Positions 1 through 5,690 are shown, counted from the stretch's first letter. The stretch: DNA of 9,702 nucleotides from an uncultured Candidatus Saccharibacteria bacterium (GCA_946478715.1 CAMLDA010000011.1:1-9702); one strand, 5' to 3'. Translations and numbers: made by a program. Notes: generated by a model not told the origin, from the sequence alone.

Positions 1-1
1 C

Positions 2-136
2 ATCGACAAGCAGCAGGTAGGCCAGGTGGCCGCTGAAATCCGCGCTCTTAAGAAGCCGGAGCCCTACAAGGGTAAAGGCATAAAATATGCCGATGAGCGC
101 ATCATACGTAAAAGCGGAAAGAGCGGTAAGGAATAA
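2..136 (+). CDS. rplF: 50S ribosomal protein L6 (uL6), C-terminal end only
   Basis: The window opens inside this gene; only the last 44 residues and the TAA at 134-136 are present. The visible residues include the classic uL6 C-terminal signature: [20 protein letters not shown], followed by PYKGKGIKY and a short basic Lys/Arg/Gly tail. L6 binds 23S rRNA near the sarcin-ricin loop and the L7/L12 stalk base of the large subunit. The next gene, rplR, begins 2 nt after the stop, the usual L6-L18-S5 order of the spc operon. The start and N-terminal domain lie upstream of the window. Identity is secure from the C-terminal motif and the neighbours. Confidence 0.95.
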   Translation: MDKQQVGQVAAEIRALKKPEPYKGKGIKYADERIIRKSGKSGKE

Positions 137-138
137 AG

Positions 139-492
139 ATGAACAGATTAGAGCATAAATCACAGAATGCCGCCCGCCGCGCCCAGCGAGTCAGGACGGT
201 AATAAAAGGCACTCCGGAGCGTCCGCGCCTGTCTGTGAATATCAGCAACCTCCACGTAACCGCCCAGATAATCGACGACACCAAGGGAGTGACTTTGGCG
301 TACGCTTCAACGGTCGGAAAGAATATCGGCGGCAGCAAGACTGAACAGGCCGCCCAGATAGGCAAAGACATCGCGGCCAAGGCAAAGAAGGCGAAAGTAA
401 ACAAGGTCGCTATGGACCGCGGCAGTCGTCAATACCATGGCCGGGTAAAAGCTCTGGCCGACGCCGCGCGTGAAGGAGGATTGGAGTTTTAA
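139..492 (+). CDS. rplR: 50S ribosomal protein L18 (uL18)
   Basis: Encodes 117 residues, the normal length for bacterial uL18, which binds 5S rRNA in the central protuberance with L5. Visible family features are the basic N-terminus, the strand with [23 protein letters not shown], the motif TLAYAST, and the C-terminal [26 protein letters not shown], which matches the usual FDRGGYxYHGRVxALAxAAREGGLxF pattern. The ATG lies 2 nt after the rplF stop, with a purine-rich GGTAAGGA stretch upstream as a modest ribosome-binding site. No cysteine is present. The stop TAA (490-492) sits 1 nt before the rpsE ATG, so translation of the two is likely coupled. Confidence 0.97.
   Translation: MNRLEHKSQNAARRAQRVRTVIKGTPERPRLSVNISNLHVTAQIIDDTKGVTLAYASTVGKNIGGSKTEQAAQIGKDIAAKAKKAKVNKVAMDRGSRQYHGRVKALADAAREGGLEF
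483..486 (+). promoter_or_regulatory. Shine-Dalgarno deciding the rpsE start
   Basis: GGAG lies 7 nt before the ATG at 494, and a stronger AGGAGG lies just upstream (475-480, spacing 13). This places the rpsE start at 494 rather than at the in-frame GTG at 470, which has no such signal and would overlap rplR by 23 nt. Confidence 0.7.
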
Positions 493-493
493 T

Positions 494-1033
494 ATGGCAC
501 AGACAAGAATGAATCAGCGCCCCCCGCGCAATGAATCCGCCGAAGAAAAGCAATTCGACGAAAGGGTAGTATACGTCAATCGTGTCGCCCGCGTCGTAAA
601 AGGCGGACGCCGTTTCCGATTTCAGGCACTGGTCGTCGCCGGTGATCATAAAGGAAGGGTCGGCATAGGTGTCAGTAAGGGTGCGGACGTGTCCGCGGCC
701 GTTACCAAAGCCACCGACGTCGCCAAAAAGAATATGGTGAACGTACCCCTGTATAAAGGCACTCTGACCCACGAGGTGGAGGGCCGGGTTGGCGGTTCTA
801 AAATCCTTATAATGCCAGCGGCCCCTGGTACCGGTCTTATAGCCGGCGGCGTCGTCCGTACGGTATTAGAGGTAGCCGGTATCGAGAACGCCTTAAGTAA
901 GTCGCTTGGTTCCAGCAACCGGATAAACACCGCGTATGCCACCGTCAGCGCGCTGCAAAGCATGGTCCCCGCCAAGAATTGGATAACCAAGCCGGCCGCG
1001 GCAGCAAAGAAAGCCAAAGCGGAGGCTAAATAA
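494..1033 (+). CDS. rpsE: 30S ribosomal protein S5 (uS5)
   Basis: Encodes 179 residues. S5 sits in the small subunit near the mRNA entrance and takes part in decoding fidelity. Visible motifs are the double-stranded-RNA-binding-like N-domain ([38 protein letters not shown]) and the C-domain ([36 protein letters not shown]). About 20 polar residues precede the core, and the last 15 or so residues form an Ala/Lys tail. I chose the ATG at 494 because it has a Shine-Dalgarno at proper spacing; an in-frame GTG at 470 would add 8 residues but overlap rplR. The stop overlaps the rplO start by one base (TAATG), with no rpmD in between. Confidence 0.96.
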   Translation: MAQTRMNQRPPRNESAEEKQFDERVVYVNRVARVVKGGRRFRFQALVVAGDHKGRVGIGVSKGADVSAAVTKATDVAKKNMVNVPLYKGTLTHEVEGRVGGSKILIMPAAPGTGLIAGGVVRTVLEVAGIENALSKSLGSSNRINTAYATVSALQSMVPAKNWITKPAAAAKKAKAEAK

Positions 1034-1506
1034 TGAAATACAACGAACTTACAGTAAGCCGCCAAAAGAAGGCTACCAGAGCCGGAAGGGGAATCAGCGC
1101 CGGCCGCGGCAAGACTGCCGGGCGGGGCACGAAAGGCCAGGGTTCGCGCAAGAGCCCCGTGAAGGCCGGCTTCGAAGGCGGGCAGATACCTCTTTATATG
1201 CGCCTTCCTAAGCTGCGCGGCTTCAAAAGCAAGCGGATTGCCGCCGAAGAAGTATATACCGGCCAGCTTGAGCAGATAAAAAAACCGGCTATTGATACGG
1301 CCGTGCTGTACGAGGCCGGGCTTATCAGCAACCCTTATGTAAAGGTCAAACTTTTGCAGAAGGGCGAGCTTACATCCAAGAAAATCGTCCAGCTGCAGTC
1401 GGCAAGCAAGAATGCGGTTGCGGCCGTAGAAAAAGCCGGCGGCAGCTTTTCTCCTGTATCGCAGGTGGCAAGGCCGTCAAAAAAGGCCGCCAAAAAGTCC
1501 GAATAG
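1033..1506 (+). CDS. rplO: 50S ribosomal protein L15 (uL15)
   Basis: Encodes 157 residues, slightly longer than the typical 144-150. L15 is a late-assembly protein of the large subunit with a long, basic N-terminal extension buried in 23S rRNA. The sequence shows that extension ([20 protein letters not shown], then GKTAGRGTKGQGSR) followed by the globular domain with FEGGQIPLYMRLPKLRGF, a hallmark motif of the family. The C-terminus ends in a Lys/Ala stretch. The ATG overlaps the rpsE stop by one base and GGAGG sits 7 nt upstream (1021-1025). The gene ends in TAG, and 53 nt separate it from secY. In most bacteria rpmD (L30) would precede this gene; here it does not. Confidence 0.97.
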   Translation: MKYNELTVSRQKKATRAGRGISAGRGKTAGRGTKGQGSRKSPVKAGFEGGQIPLYMRLPKLRGFKSKRIAAEEVYTGQLEQIKKPAIDTAVLYEAGLISNPYVKVKLLQKGELTSKKIVQLQSASKNAVAAVEKAGGSFSPVSQVARPSKKAAKKSE

Positions 1507-1527
1507 TGCGCTTACAGCGTCCTCGGA

Positions 1528-1536
1528 TGCTATACT
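1528..1536 (+). promoter_or_regulatory. Extended -10 promoter of secY
   Basis: TGCTATACT in the 53-nt rplO-secY gap matches an extended -10 element (TG, one base, then TATACT, 5 of 6 to TATAAT). No convincing -35 hexamer lies at 16-18 bp, which is tolerated by extended -10 promoters. A start near 1543 would give a leader of about 17 nt holding the secY ribosome-binding site. This is inferred from sequence only; readthrough from rplO is also likely. Confidence 0.5.
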
Positions 1537-1546
1537 AGAATTTAAC

Positions 1547-1551
1547 TGAGG
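1547..1551 (+). promoter_or_regulatory. Shine-Dalgarno supporting the secY TTG start
   Basis: TGAGG lies 8 nt before the TTG at 1560. No ATG or GTG is available in frame at a suitable distance, and the next in-frame ATG (residue 15) would remove the conserved N-terminal amphipathic segment before TM1. Confidence 0.6.
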
Positions 1552-1559
1552 CAAAAAAT

Positions 1560-3083
1560 TTGAACTGGGGGATAATACTAAAATCTTTAGGGCATAGCGA
1601 GATGCGCAAGCGCATCGGCGCTGTGCTTGGCATGCTGCTGGTATTCCGTATCCTTGCCCATGTCCCGGTACCATTGGGCGACCCGCACACCCTAAAACAG
1701 GTACTGCAGAACCTTTTCCAGCAATCTAACTCTAACCAGCTGCTTGGTTTCCTTAACGTATTATCCGGCGGCGCGCTGGCTAATTTTTCCATAATGCTGG
1801 TGGGCCTGGGCCCGTATATAAATGCCAGCATTATCATGCAGCTGCTCACCAAGGCCATCCCTAAGCTCGAAGCCATGAATAAAGAAGGCGAATACGGCCG
1901 CAAGCGGATAAACCAGTACACCCGCATGCTGACATTCCCTCTGGCCATAGTGCAGTCCGTAGGAATGGTCTATCTTATCAGGGCCCAGGCCAGCAGTATC
2001 GGCGGGCTGGGCGATATCACCGCGCATGCGACCTTCGCTCAGTGGGCGGTTATGATAGCCGCCCTGACCGGGGGTTCCATGGTCCTGATGTGGCTTGGAG
2101 AGCTTATAACCGAAAGGTCCATAGGCAACGGGATATCGCTGCTCATCACCGTAGGCATAGTCAGCCGTCTGCCAACCCTGTTCACGGAGCTGTGGAGCTC
2201 GGTTTACTGGCAAAGCAGCAGCATGGCCAAATCCGATAAATTTTATTTCCTGCACCGGGACTTCAGCCGTCATGGGATGATATTGTTCTGGATAATCGTT
2301 GCTGCGATTGTCTTCGTGACATGGGCGGTCGTTAAGCTAAATGAGGCTTCCAGGCGCCTAACGGTCAATTACGCAAAGAGAGTCCAGGGAAACCGCACCT
2401 ATGGCGGAGTAACTACCACTCTGCCGGTAAAACTGATAACCGCCGGTGTCATACCTATAATCTTCGCGGTAGCCTTCTTATCGGTGCCGGGTTTTGTGGG
2501 CCAGCTGCTGACGCATGGCCAGGGAGCTTCATACATCCCGCATAGCCACTGGGGTAAGATCGGCGTGCAATTATATACCATTTTCCAGAATCCCAGCGCG
2601 GCTACCTTCGCGGCCGGGGGCTGGCAGCCGTGGGTATACCCCGTGACTTATTTCTTGCTGGTCTTTATTTTCACCTACTTCTATACCAGCGTAACGTTCA
2701 ATTCCAAGGAAATCGCGGAGAACCTGCAGAAGCAGGGCGGGTTCATAGCCGACGTGCGCTCGGGTAAGCAGACAGAGAAATACCTGAGCAAGATAGTTAA
2801 CCGCCTGACCCTCTTCGGCGGCCTGGCTTTGGGCGCCCTGGCCGTGCTGCCTATAGTCGCGCAGGTAAAGCTTAACGAGAATATCGCCATCGGCGGCACC
2901 AGCATCCTGATATTGGTTTCGGTCTCCCTGGAGACTCTCCGGCAGGTTGAATCGCGTGCCCTGATGATAACTTACGACCAATACGAAGCTCCGGACTATT
3001 TTTACGAAGCTCCGGGCGTGGAAGGCGCGCCTTCAAGCCGTACCGCCATACTCAGCCGCCTGCGTTTGCGCCGCGGCAAATAA
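1560..3083 (+). CDS. secY: Protein translocase subunit SecY
   Basis: Encodes 507 residues, compared with about 430-445 in most bacteria. SecY forms the protein-conducting channel of the SecYEG translocon in the cytoplasmic membrane. Ten transmembrane segments can be placed at roughly 17-33, 72-95, 124-141, 158-178, 188-205, 239-259, 290-310, 358-378, 416-434 and 441-461. Family motifs are the plug region LGFLNVLSGGAL (62-73), GPYINASIIMQLL, KEGEYGRKRINQYTR, LMWLGELITERSIGNGIS and the C5-loop FNSKEIAENLQKQGGFIADV followed by Arg400, the position equivalent to the ribosome/SecA-contacting Arg of E. coli. The extra length lies in the external loops TM5-TM6 (about 205-238) and TM7-TM8 (about 311-357) and in a C-terminal cytosolic tail ending in a basic LSRLRLRRGK. 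The protein has no cysteine. Start is TTG with a Shine-Dalgarno at 8 nt. Confidence 0.97.
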   Translation: MNWGIILKSLGHSEMRKRIGAVLGMLLVFRILAHVPVPLGDPHTLKQVLQNLFQQSNSNQLLGFLNVLSGGALANFSIMLVGLGPYINASIIMQLLTKAIPKLEAMNKEGEYGRKRINQYTRMLTFPLAIVQSVGMVYLIRAQASSIGGLGDITAHATFAQWAVMIAALTGGSMVLMWLGELITERSIGNGISLLITVGIVSRLPTLFTELWSSVYWQSSSMAKSDKFYFLHRDFSRHGMILFWIIVAAIVFVTWAVVKLNEASRRLTVNYAKRVQGNRTYGGVTTTLPVKLITAGVIPIIFAVAFLSVPGFVGQLLTHGQGASYIPHSHWGKIGVQLYTIFQNPSAATFAAGGWQPWVYPVTYFLLVFIFTYFYTSVTFNSKEIAENLQKQGGFIADVRSGKQTEKYLSKIVNRLTLFGGLALGALAVLPIVAQVKLNENIAIGGTSILILVSVSLETLRQVESRALMITYDQYEAPDYFYEAPGVEGAPSSRTAILSRLRLRRGK

Positions 3084-3091
3084 GCACCTTT

Positions 3092-3715
3092 CTACCCTCT
3101 TTCTAATAATCCGACAAGGTCGCGGGCTTGGAGGGCTACGATATCCGGCCCGGCTTTTTTGACTGCCGCCGGCGTATTAAAGCCCCAGGTTACGCCAACC
3201 GAGGTGACACCGGCTTTCTTTGCGGCATCTATATCCCTTACCTCGTCGCCGATGTAGAAGCAGCCGCGCTTATCCAGTTTATTTTTTCGGATAATTTTCT
3301 TGATAACCGATGATTTGCTGCGCAGGCCGATGTCGCCATATATCCTTTCAAAGCAGTCTTCCAGACCGGCTTTCACCAGAAAGTCCGTGATATTCTTTTC
3401 GCTGTTGGTGCTGACGATGAACATGCGCCCGCCTGAAGCGTGCAGCTGCTTTATGGCGGGGCCTATGCCCGGAAAAACCTTTATATATATCATTCTGAGG
3501 CTTATCATTTTTTTGCCTCTTATGATCAGGCGCGGCACCTGGTGCCTTCTTATTTTCAGATACTTGATAATTTCCTTTATATTCTTTCCCCTAAGCTGTG
3601 TTACCTCGGCCGCAGTCAGTTTATGGGGCCGGCCGCTTATTTCATTGAAAATGTCCAAAAAAGTTTCGAAGCTGTCGGCGATGGTTCCGTCAAAATCAAA
3701 AATCAGCGTCTTCAT
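3092..3715 (-). CDS. HAD-family phosphatase (phosphoglycolate phosphatase-like)
   Basis: Encodes 207 residues with all four HAD motifs. Motif I is FDFDGT with nucleophile Asp7 and Asp9; motif II is IVSTNS with Thr103; motif III is a Lys in RSKSSVIKK (134-140); motif IV is YIGDEVRDIDAA with Asp157 and Asp161. The GVTWGF after motif IV and the helical cap between motifs I and II (about 15-85) resemble Gph/PpaX-type phosphatases. The cap is unusually basic and Ile/Lys-rich. The substrate cannot be told from sequence; small phosphorylated metabolites such as phosphoglycolate or pyrophosphate are typical for relatives. The gene runs opposite to all its neighbours, ends 8 nt from the secY stop, and lies where adk and map usually sit. 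Its GC content (about 49% by hand count) is lower than that of nearby genes (about 55-65% in sampled lines). It ends in TAG. Confidence 0.9.
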   Translation of the reverse strand: MKTLIFDFDGTIADSFETFLDIFNEISGRPHKLTAAEVTQLRGKNIKEIIKYLKIRRHQVPRLIIRGKKMISLRMIYIKVFPGIGPAIKQLHASGGRMFIVSTNSEKNITDFLVKAGLEDCFERIYGDIGLRSKSSVIKKIIRKNKLDKRGCFYIGDEVRDIDAAKKAGVTSVGVTWGFNTPAAVKKAGPDIVALQARDLVGLLERG

Positions 3716-3723
3716 TAACCTAA

Positions 3724-3732
3724 ATCATACCA
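3724..3732 (-). promoter_or_regulatory. Extended -10 promoter of the HAD gene
   Basis: Read on the minus strand, this is TGGTATGAT: an extended -10 (TG, one base, TATGAT, 5 of 6 to consensus). A weak -35-like TTGAAC lies at 3749-3754 with a long 19-bp spacer. Only 8 nt separate the -10 from the ATG, so transcription would start at or within 1-3 nt of the start codon and give a leaderless or nearly leaderless mRNA. Confidence 0.5.
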
Positions 3733-3777
3733 AAAGCGGGCAGCAGGCGTTCAATCTGTAAAAAAATATAATTACCC

Positions 3778-3807
3778 TTTACATACCTGTGTAGAATTTG
3801 CTACAAT
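3778..3807 (+). promoter_or_regulatory. Promoter of the infA-rpmJ-alpha operon
   Basis: The -35 element TTTACA (3778-3783, 5 of 6 to TTGACA) and the -10 element TACAAT (3802-3807, 5 of 6) are separated by 18 bp, and the -10 is extended by TG at 3799-3800. This is the best sigma-70-type promoter in the window. The predicted start near 3814 leaves a leader of only about 10 nt before the infA ATG, with no Shine-Dalgarno sequence. Confidence 0.65.
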
Positions 3808-3823
3808 TACCAGGTTATATTTT

Positions 3824-4045
3824 ATGGCGAAGGATAAAGAGGTCATCGAACTGGCTGGGACTGTTGTCGAAGCATTACCCGGCACCCAGTTTCGAGTAGA
3901 GCTTGAAAACGGCCATCAAATCATAGCTCACGTCGCCGGCAGGATGCGGAAGCATTATATCCGCCTTGTGCCAGGAGACCGCGTTAAGGTAGAATTGACA
4001 CCTTACGATCTTACGAAGGGTCGGATAACTTACCGCGAAAACTAA
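3824..4045 (+). CDS. infA: Translation initiation factor IF-1
   Basis: Encodes 73 residues, the normal size. IF-1 is a single OB-fold protein that binds the 30S A site and helps IF-2 and IF-3 in initiation. The sequence follows the bacterial family closely: [49 protein letters not shown] and [16 protein letters not shown]. It is the first gene after a strong candidate promoter and begins with ATG without a visible Shine-Dalgarno, on a predicted leader of about 10 nt. It is followed after 44 nt by rpmJ, the conserved order infA-rpmJ-rpsM. Confidence 0.97.
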   Translation: MAKDKEVIELAGTVVEALPGTQFRVELENGHQIIAHVAGRMRKHYIRLVPGDRVKVELTPYDLTKGRITYREN

Positions 4046-4075
4046 TCAACTAAGTGCAGTGTGTCACTCTTTGAA

Positions 4076-4080
4076 AGGAG
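4076..4080 (+). promoter_or_regulatory. Shine-Dalgarno of rpmJ
   Basis: AGGAG directly abuts an in-frame ATG at 4081 and lies 9 nt before the ATG at 4090. The abutting ATG cannot be used efficiently, so the spacing selects 4090, which also gives the family's conserved MKVRASVK N-terminus. Confidence 0.75.
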
Positions 4081-4089
4081 ATGATCCGG

Positions 4090-4206
4090 ATGAAAGTCCG
4101 TGCCAGCGTCAAGAAAATCAGTCCAGATGACAAGATCGTGCGCCGCAAAGGCCGCGTTTACGTTATCAATAAGATGAAACCTAAGCACAAGCAGAGGCAG
4201 GGTTAA
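4090..4206 (+). CDS. rpmJ: 50S ribosomal protein L36 (bL36), Cys-free form
   Basis: A 38-residue gene. L36 is the smallest large-subunit protein and contacts 23S rRNA domains. The N-terminus MKVRASVKK, the centre [13 protein letters not shown] and the C-terminus PKHKQRQG match the family. The canonical protein is a CCCH zinc ribbon (CxxC near residues 11-14, Cys near 27, His near 32). Here the first pair is replaced by SPDD (residues 11-14), the third Cys by Asn27, and one residue is inserted before the retained PKHK His. The zinc site is therefore lost and this is the C-minus type. Start 4090 is chosen by Shine-Dalgarno spacing and family alignment; an in-frame ATG at 4081 would add three residues. 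The rpsM start follows 2 nt after the stop. Confidence 0.95.
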   Translation: MKVRASVKKISPDDKIVRRKGRVYVINKMKPKHKQRQG

Positions 4207-4208
4207 TC

Positions 4209-4595
4209 ATGGCTCGTATTTCCGGCGTAACGATCCCGGATAACAAGCAGGTACAGATAGCCCTGACTTATATATTCGGTATCGGCCCAAAGACCAGCCA
4301 GGATATCCTGAGCGAAGCCAAAATCGACCCAACCGTACGCGTAAAAAACCTGAACGACGGTGAAATCAGCCGCATCCAGGACATCATCAATGCTAGTTAT
4401 ACGATTGAAGGCGAGCTGCAAAGAGTTATAAACGCGAACATTAAGCGGCTTCGCGACATTAACGCCTATCGCGGCCTGCGCCACAAGAACAACCTTCCGG
4501 CCAGGGGCCAGCGTACCCGTACTAATGCGCGCACCCGCCGCGGCAAGAAAATGACGGTAGGCGGAACGGCGAAGAAGGCGCCGAGCAAGACCTAA
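4209..4595 (+). CDS. rpsM: 30S ribosomal protein S13 (uS13)
   Basis: Encodes 128 residues, slightly longer than the usual 113-126. S13 is in the head of the small subunit and forms inter-subunit bridges with L5 and 23S rRNA helix 38; its C-terminal tail reaches the P site. Visible are MARISGVTIPDNKQVQIALT, the helix-turn with YIFGIGPKTSQDIL, the H2TH-type region, and the highly conserved YRGLRHKNNLPARGQRTRTN followed by ARTRRGKK. A short Ala/Lys/Ser tail follows. The start lies 2 nt after the rpmJ stop. It is the first gene of the classical alpha operon order rpsM-rpsK-rpsD-rpoA-rplQ. Confidence 0.97.
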   Translation: MARISGVTIPDNKQVQIALTYIFGIGPKTSQDILSEAKIDPTVRVKNLNDGEISRIQDIINASYTIEGELQRVINANIKRLRDINAYRGLRHKNNLPARGQRTRTNARTRRGKKMTVGGTAKKAPSKT

Positions 4596-4605
4596 AGGAT
4601 TTGAT

Positions 4606-5064
4606 ATGGCAGAAGCAGCAGTAGACGAAAAGCAGAACCTGGAAGCGGCCCAAGAGCAGGGTTCGGAACAGACCGCTCCGGCGGCAGCTCCTAAGCGCCG
4701 TAAAAGTAAAAGGACCGTAAGCGAAGGCCAGATCCACGTACTGGCTACCTTTAACAACACCATCATCACGGTCACCGATAGCAAGGGTAATACGCTGAGC
4801 ACGGCAAGCGCCGGGGCCTCCGGTTTCCGGGGTTCCAAAAAAGGCACTGCTTACGCCGCGCAGGTAGCCGCCGAAAAGGCCATCGAGACCGCTAAGCAAG
4901 CCTATGGCCTGAGCAAAGCCGATGTATTCGTTAAAGGCGTCGGCCTAGGCCGCGACGCCGCCGTCCGCACTCTGATTAATCAGAAAATCCAGATAGAGAA
5001 TATCAAGGACGTCACGGGCGTGCCGCATGGCGGCGTACGCCCCAGAAAGCCTAAGAGGAACTAA
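4606..5064 (+). CDS. rpsK: 30S ribosomal protein S11 (uS11) with N-terminal extension
   Basis: Encodes 152 residues, compared with about 129 in typical bacteria. S11 lines the platform of the small subunit near the mRNA exit and contacts 16S helices 23/24. The core begins around residue 37 and shows HVLATFNNTIITVTDSKGN, SAGASGFRGSKKGTAYAAQV, VKGVGLGRDAAVRTL and VTGVPHGGVRPRKPKRN. The first 30 or so residues form an Ala/Glu/Gln-rich, mostly acidic extension followed by a basic RRKSKR junction. The conserved Asn-Gly of the C-terminal HNG-C-RP motif, a known isoaspartate site in E. coli, is Gly142-Gly143 here, and the nearby Cys is Val144. AAAGGA about 5 nt upstream of the ATG serves as ribosome-binding site. 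Confidence 0.97.
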   Translation: MAEAAVDEKQNLEAAQEQGSEQTAPAAAPKRRKSKRTVSEGQIHVLATFNNTIITVTDSKGNTLSTASAGASGFRGSKKGTAYAAQVAAEKAIETAKQAYGLSKADVFVKGVGLGRDAAVRTLINQKIQIENIKDVTGVPHGGVRPRKPKRN

Positions 5065-5066
5065 AG

Positions 5067-5684
5067 ATGGCAAGAGAATCACGACCAATTGTCAAATTAT
5101 CCCGCCGTGAAGGCTATGCCCTTCACCCCAAGGCTCACAAAGCGCTTGTTAAGCGCAGCGGGCCCCCAGGCCAGCAGGGCACCTACAGCGGCCGCAGCAA
5201 GTCCAGCCAATACTCTCTGCAGCTTAGGGAAAAGCAGAAGGTCAAGCGGCTATACGGCCTGCTGGAGCGCCAATTCTCCAAGCTGATGGAAGAAGCCAGC
5301 CGCACCCGCGGCCAATCCGGCACCACCCTTCTGGAATTCCTGGAGCGCCGCTTGGATAACGTCATCTACCGTGCCGGGTTCGCGCCCAGCCGTAACGCCG
5401 CCCGCCAGCTTGCCACCCACGGCCATTTCATGCTTAACGGCAAGCGCGTGGACGTGCCGTCCATCCGCCTGAAAGCCGGCGACAAAATCGTTCTGCGCGA
5501 TGCCAGCAAGAAAACCGATTACTTCAAACAGATAGACGACCTTAGCCCCGCCCCGGGCAATATTCCGGGCTGGCTCAAGGTTAATCGAAAGCAATTTTCT
5601 GTAGAAGTTACCGGAAGCCCGTCCCGCGACGATGCCGAACCCGATATCAAAGAGCAGCTAATAGTCGAATACTACTCACGCTAA
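5067..5684 (+). CDS. rpsD: 30S ribosomal protein S4 (uS4), Cys-free form
   Basis: Encodes 205 residues, normal length. S4 nucleates assembly of the 30S 5' domain and in E. coli represses the alpha operon by binding its mRNA. The N-terminal domain (1-90) has SRREGYALHPKAHKA and PPGQQGTYSGR; the S4 RNA-binding domain (about 93-155) has LEFLERRLDNVIYRAGFAPS, ARQLATHGHFMLNGKRVDVP and LKAGDKI. The C-terminus ends in QLIVEYYSR, as usual. The zinc-binding cysteines found in the N-domain of many S4 proteins are absent; the whole protein has no Cys. It starts 2 nt after the rpsK stop with GAGGA upstream. Autoregulation of this operon by S4 cannot be judged from the sequence. Confidence 0.97.
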   Translation: MARESRPIVKLSRREGYALHPKAHKALVKRSGPPGQQGTYSGRSKSSQYSLQLREKQKVKRLYGLLERQFSKLMEEASRTRGQSGTTLLEFLERRLDNVIYRAGFAPSRNAARQLATHGHFMLNGKRVDVPSIRLKAGDKIVLRDASKKTDYFKQIDDLSPAPGNIPGWLKVNRKQFSVEVTGSPSRDDAEPDIKEQLIVEYYSR

Positions 5685-5690
5685 GCAAGA

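Larger units (their letters stand above)
3716..3823. other. Divergent intergenic promoter region between the HAD gene and infA
   Basis: This 108-nt AT-rich gap separates the divergent HAD gene and infA and carries candidate promoters for both. It includes a run of seven A residues at 3760-3766 between the two promoters. I see no clear operator palindrome, riboswitch or leader-peptide structure in it. Confidence 0.7.

Noticed and set aside
470..493. GTG start for rpsE giving eight more residues
   Set aside because: It overlaps rplR and lacks a ribosome-binding site; the ATG at 494 has GGAG at 7 nt and gives a normal S5 N-terminus.
3084..3160. Terminator between the convergent secY and HAD genes
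   Set aside because: The gap is only 8 nt. A T-run at 3155-3160 inside the HAD gene is preceded by only a 4-bp possible stem, too weak to call.
3300..3761. Plus-strand open frames opposite the HAD gene
   Set aside because: The minus-strand frame has all four HAD motifs in order and a promoter; the plus-strand frames show no family signature and cross the promoter region.
3716..3823. Riboswitch or structured leader upstream of infA
   Set aside because: The predicted leader is about 10 nt, and no stable stem-loop or known aptamer pattern is visible in the gap.
4203..4899. Long minus-strand open frames over rpsM and rpsK
   Set aside because: Antisense shadows of well-conserved genes, with no motif or ribosome-binding site of their own.
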